Shown one piece after another: positions 59,756-64,000 of a DNA stretch of 64,000 nt; within the stretch, counting starts at the first letter, position 1; the number at the start of each line of letters is the position of its first letter. Source of the DNA: Scleromitrula shiraiana (taxonomy: Eukaryota > Ascomycota > Leotiomycetes > Helotiales > Sclerotiniaceae); assembly GCA_028455995.1 (NCBI GenBank), contig JABELC010000011.1, forward strand, positions 1,364,001 to 1,428,000, written 5' to 3'. Under the pieces are notes generated by a model. That model did not search any database. It saw nothing but the letters and a program-made list of their open reading frames with translations, and was not told where the DNA came from. The position numbers and the translations under genes are program-made.

Positions 59756-60574
59756 ATAATAACTTGAAAGTGATATAGTGTAATGTGAATTCATAGATTA
59801 GCTTTGATTAATCAATCTACACGTATATGAGGAGGTGAGTGTGTAATTTGTTTTGCTATATAAATATAAACATGCATGTAAACGCAAACGCAAACGTAAA
59901 TGTAAAAATAAAAGTGTATTGACAAATTGAGTTGAGTTGAGTAAGATATACTCGTTTCGTTTCGATTGAGTATATATGAGGGGAGCTAAGTTGAATAGTG
60001 GAAGTTATGGTGTAGTTTCTTTTTTGTTTGGGGTGCTAATATTGCTAGTATTGCTGTGCTGTGATATGATATGATATTGGTGGTTTTTTAGATGATGGGT
60101 TGGATATGGAAATGGAGGTGGATATGAGGTAAGTTGAGTTGAATGAGGTAGGATATTTATTTATTGTGATTGAGTGAAGTGAAATGAAATGAAGTGGAAG
60201 GAAGGGTGTGATGGGATGGGATGGATAAGAAGACTAGGGGGTAGTATGGATGGATGATGTATTTAAATAGACATGATGTTGCACATACATATACCATATA
60301 GATAAATCGCGAAGAAGCAAAGATCGTATGATACAAGGTGTGATTAACCATTTTGGATTTTGGAATAAACAGGGATATATATCGGTATATAACAAAATAG
60401 AGCAAGATAGCGCAGAACTTTTATTCCTTTCATTTCATTTATACTGTATCTTTCTTAGTCTACCAATATCTTTTATATTTGATCTTTTAATCCGAGAAAA
60501 AAATGTACCTCGAAGAAATGAAGAAATCATGTCACCCCAACTAATCTCTCTTCACAAGATCTATTTTATGTAAT

Positions 60575-63500
60575 CTATTCCATCTTCAAAGTCTCAAATT
60601 GCTTAATAGTTTCCTCAAATCCCCTCTGTTCCGTCTCCAAATCCGCCAACTTCTTCTTCTCCTGTTCCTGCAACTCCTTGCTCACCTTCTCCTGATACGA
60701 AGGATCATCGAGAATCTTCTTCTGCTTATCGATACCCTGGCGCGTCTTATCGAGTTTCTTGGTCGCCTTTTGGATCTCGCCGTCGATGTCGACGCGACCT
60801 TTGACGTGGAGGAATACGGCGGCGGCGGAGGACACGGAGAAGACGACGCAGCCGGCTGGGCGGGAGTCGCTGGATGAGAGGATGGAGAAGTTGGAGACGC
60901 CTTTGCCGGAGAGGGATTTGATGGATTGGATTTGGGAGGTTACGGTTGAGTGGGAGGTGGGGTCGTAGGTTTGGATGAATACTGTGGGGATGGTTGGTTA
61001 GTTATACGTATAGATAGGTGACTTAGATAGGATTGAAATTTTCTTACCATTTCCTTCATCCTTGAGAGAGTACTCGGCCATTAATGATCTAACACCCTTG
61101 GATACACCCAATACGAGTTCATAAGCAGCTTCTGATGCGGGGTCATCCAACTCGGCTTCGTAGACTGGGTATTTTGCAAGAACAATGGATGGTGTCTTAT
61201 CTTCGGGACGTCTTGGAAGACGTTGCCATAATTCCTCGGTCAAGTATGGCATGAATGGATGAATCATTGTAAGAGCACCCTCGAGGGCGGTATATAATGT
61301 ATCAAGAGCAGATCTCTTCTCCTCCTCGGTACCATCTTGAAGAATTGCCTTTGAGTTCTCAATGTATACGTCACACAACTGGTTATACCAGTATTGGTAG
61401 ACGGCAGTTGTTGAGTGCATAAATTCACGTTCTTCCAAAGCTTGATTAATGTCTTTGGCTGCTAACGTCATCTTGTGCAGAATCCATCGCTCAGCTAAAG
61501 ATTCTTTGCCGGTGAGTTTTGCAGTCTTTTGTGGAACGAAATCCGAACCCAACTTACCAACCACATATTTGGTGGCTTGGTAAATCTTGTTACAGAACTT
61601 TCGGTATCCGTGAATAACCTTGATATCGAATGCAATGTCTCCACCACCAGTTGTGTATGAGACCAATGCAAATCGCAAAGCATCAGTACCACATTCGGGA
61701 ATTCCATCAGGGAATGCGGCCTTTTGATACTTTTTGGCCTTCTCCACTTCACCCGGGGCGAGATTGCCAAGCACAAGTTTCTGATGTAGGTCCTCAAGCT
61801 TGATACCCTGGATCACATCCTGCGGGTCAATAACATTACCCAAGGATTTCGACATCTTTCTACCATCAGAGTCACGGACCAAGGAATGGCAGTACACCTC
61901 AGTAAAAGGTACTTTGCCGGTCAGTTTAATACCAAGCATGATCATACGTGCAACCCAGAAGGTCATGATATCCCAACCAGTTTCTAGTACTGAAGTTGGA
62001 TATAAATTCTCAAGATCATGTGTCTTCTTTGGCCAGCCAAGTGTAGCGAAAGGCCAAAGACCCGAGGAAAACCAAGTGTCCAAAACATCTTCGTCTCTCT
62101 TGAGCGTAAAGTTCTTGCCTGGTAGTGCTTTCCTGGCTTTGATTTCGGCTTCTTCTTGTGTTCTGCCTGCAAACCATAGATCACCATTGCTCTCATCATG
62201 CTCCTCGCCATAGATTTGTGCGAAGTACATGGGGGCTTGGTGACCCCACCACAGTTGTCTTGACAAACACCAATCTTGAATATTTTCCATCCATCGGAGA
62301 TACATCTTTTCGGCGGACTCGGGTTTAATCTTAATCTCACCAGACTTTACGACTTTGATAGCCTCCTCAGCCATGTCTTTCATCTTCATCCACCATTGTG
62401 GTTTCAATAGAGGCTCAATGATATCTTTTGACTTCTCACAAAGTGGAACAGTCATAGGATTGTCCTTCTTATCGACGTATAAGCCGGCCTTCTTAAGATC
62501 TTCCTGAATAGTATAACGGACGTCAAAACGTTTTTGTCCAACGTAAGGTCCGGCATTCTCGTTCATCTTACCATCATCAGTCAAGATGTTGATAAATTCG
62601 AGGTTGTGTCTTTGACCAAGAGCAAAATCGTTGGGGTCATGAGCAGGAGTGATCTTGACGGCACCAGTTCCAAATTCCTTTTCAACGTAGGTATCTGCAA
62701 CGATTGGCATTACGCGGCCTTCGATGAAAGGATGAATGGCGTTCTTTCCAACAAGATGTGAGTAACGAGTATCCTCAGGATGAACAGCAATACCAGTATC
62801 ACCCAACATTGTTTCGACACGAGTTGTGGCAACCTCAATTTTCTCGTCGGATCCTTCAATCTGGTACTTAAAATGAACGATGACACCGAACTCTACTTTC
62901 TTATCATATCCTGGTACATCAAGGAGTGTGCGACCTGTAAGTTCTTTGTTGTTTACTTCGAGATTAGAAAGAGAGGTATTGAGCTTCGTGCACCAGTTTA
63001 CAAGTCTGTTAGCTCTGTAAATAATACCCTCTTCGTGCAATCTCACAAAGGTTTCTGTAACTGCCTCTGAGAAGTTCTCGTTCATCGTGAAAGCTTCACG
63101 AGTCCAATCGAAAGAGCCACCCATTCTTCGGAGAACACTATTAATCTTCTTGTGGTACTCATCCTTCCAGTCCCAAACGGTTGCGACAAACTTGGGTCTT
63201 CCAAGGTCATGACGGGTCTTTTGTTCTCGGCGCCACAGCATGTTTTCTACAACACTCTGTGTTGAAATACCAGCATGATCACATCCTGGAAGCCAGAGCG
63301 TAGTCTTTCCCTGCATACGATTCCAACGGATGAGTAAATCTTGCAGGGCATTAGGAAGAGCGTGACCCATATGCAAGTTTCCAGTCACATTTGGCGGTGG
63401 CTCAACAATGACGAAAGATCCCGCAGGTTTTACTTTTCCGTCCTCGGTGAATTCTGGCTTGAAGAATCCTTCCTTCTCCCACCAAGAGTACCATGCTGAT

Positions 63501-64000
63501 TCAACAGCAATTGGGTTGTATGCTTTATATTGCGGATCATCGAAAGATTTGATAACTAGAAGAATTGCTTAGATTTTAACCCACAAATAAAGCCCATTGG
63601 AAAAACATACTCTTCTTTTCTCCTGCAGGGGTATCTTCAACATATGCTGGTAGAGCTGCCTCTACAGCCTTCTTCTCAGCCTTGGCCTTCTTCTCCTTGT
63701 TCTTGCTTGGTGCGGCTGTAGCTGTGGATGCTGCGCTAGCTTGAGCTTTCTTTTTCTGATCAAATTTGGCTTGTTTCTCGGCCTTTTTGCGTTCTCGCTC
63801 AACTAGATCGTGGAGGGTTAGCTTCTGGGTATCCATAGCGACAAAAGCGTCACAAACAACATGGGCTCCATACGCTCTTTTTCGCTCTTCACTTTAGGTT
63901 CACCCTCGCCAGCCCCTGCAGCTGCCTTTGCAGTCACATTATCCCCTGGGACATGGGATCCCGTTGTGCTAGACTCTGCAGCATCTGCGACAGCTGCCTT
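60575..64000 (-). CDS. VAS1: Valyl-tRNA synthetase, 5' end beyond the window
   Basis: This class I synthetase charges tRNA-Val in the cytosol and, in fungi, usually also in mitochondria from the same gene. Exons in the window are 63874-64000 (partial), 63611-63802, 61048-63555 and 60575-60981, with introns of 71, 55 and 66 nt. The HIGH motif appears as NLHMGHALP after PPPNVTG, and KMSKS as [11 protein letters not shown]. The editing-domain region ([17 protein letters not shown]), the tRNA-binding anticodon domain and a C-terminal coiled coil ([20 protein letters not shown]) are all present. The N-terminal exon reads KVKSEKE, and splicing into [15 protein letters not shown] restores the usual fungal Lys/Glu-rich leader. 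The true start, with any mitochondrial signal, is therefore to the right of 64000. An ATG at 63836 lies in the first intron and was not taken as the start. Confidence 0.95.

Larger units (their letters stand above)
58508..60574. other. Microsatellite-dense spacer
   Basis: No gene is supportable. This is the densest repeat region in the window: GGT triplets, CTAT tetramers, AGAGGAA heptamers, GGGA tetramers, ACACA pentamers, a GCATCTAGCGAA 12-mer, GATAT and TTTAT pentamers, and the ATAAAT hexamer array. Several open frames through them (59402-59794, 59518-59778, 59546-59767) are repeat artefacts. 60350-60574 is the 3' flank of the valyl-tRNA synthetase gene. Confidence 0.65.

Noticed and set aside
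59402..59794. Open frames of 73-130 codons through the hexamer array on both strands
   Set aside because: They translate to dipeptide repeats created by the ATAAAT period and have no independent coding evidence.
63576..63836. ATG at 63836 as the start of valyl-tRNA synthetase
   Set aside because: The upstream frame remains open to the window edge and splices (63803-63873) into a better-conserved leader, so the ATG appears intronic.
1..64000. tRNA, rRNA, or long transposon sequences
   Set aside because: Reading by eye for tRNA B-box-like GGTTCGAATCC motifs, reverse transcriptase or transposase motifs found none; a tRNAscan or RepeatMasker run would be needed to be sure.

Overview
This window is nuclear DNA of a filamentous ascomycete (Pezizomycotina). 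The gene set and style fit Leotiomycetes, perhaps the Sclerotiniaceae, but I cannot fix the genus from sequence alone. The evidence is short GT-AG introns (about 47-170 nt, often with a CTAAC/CTAAT-like branch site), typical fungal families (an MtfA-like C2H2 factor, U2AF small subunit, an Osh6/7-like lipid-transfer protein, tricalbin, an ML-like/TRP-type membrane protein), and long AT-rich spacers full of microsatellites. I found no rRNA, tRNA, CRISPR or recognisable transposon.

Layout. 1-5.1 kb is a gene-poor spacer. 5.1-6.3 kb holds a two-finger C2H2 transcription factor (+). 6.3-13.3 kb is a gene desert rich in tetranucleotide repeats. 13.4-14.7 kb holds an F-box-like gene (+) that is broken by a one-base frameshift. 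It converges on a proline-rich thioredoxin-transglutaminase fusion gene (17.3-19.9 kb, -). A small Gln/Tyr-rich protein with a Cys-rich tail follows (21.0-21.5 kb, -), then a divergent single-pass membrane protein (23.2-24.1 kb, +). 24.1-27.8 kb is repeat-rich and includes an array of 14 heptamers and a patch of diverged duplicated sequence. 27.8-29.3 kb encodes a DUF4185-like propeller protein (+), 30.0-30.6 kb a Lys/Glu-rich orphan (+), and 32.2-33.0 kb the U2AF small subunit (+).

From 34.1 to 51.4 kb three consecutive genes lie on the minus strand: an Osh6/7-type phosphatidylserine-transfer protein (8 exons), a Pkd2-like ML/TRP membrane protein (2 exons), and a tricalbin with TM, SMP and about six C2-like segments (5 exons). 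The homologues of the first and third act at ER-plasma membrane contact sites, so this neighbourhood is the most suggestive functional grouping here, though it may be coincidence. A conserved-looking 1087-residue protein of unknown function (54.9-58.5 kb, +, 4 exons) follows. The window ends inside the valyl-tRNA synthetase gene (-), whose 5' exon and true start lie beyond position 64000.

Exon boundaries were built by hand from splice signals, reading-frame continuity and family motifs. In each spliced model the reading frame closes across every intron. I see no clearly novel multi-gene system. The best candidates for a second look are the thioredoxin-transglutaminase fusion, the contact-site gene neighbourhood, the broken F-box gene, and the apparent intronic ATG of the valyl-tRNA synthetase gene.
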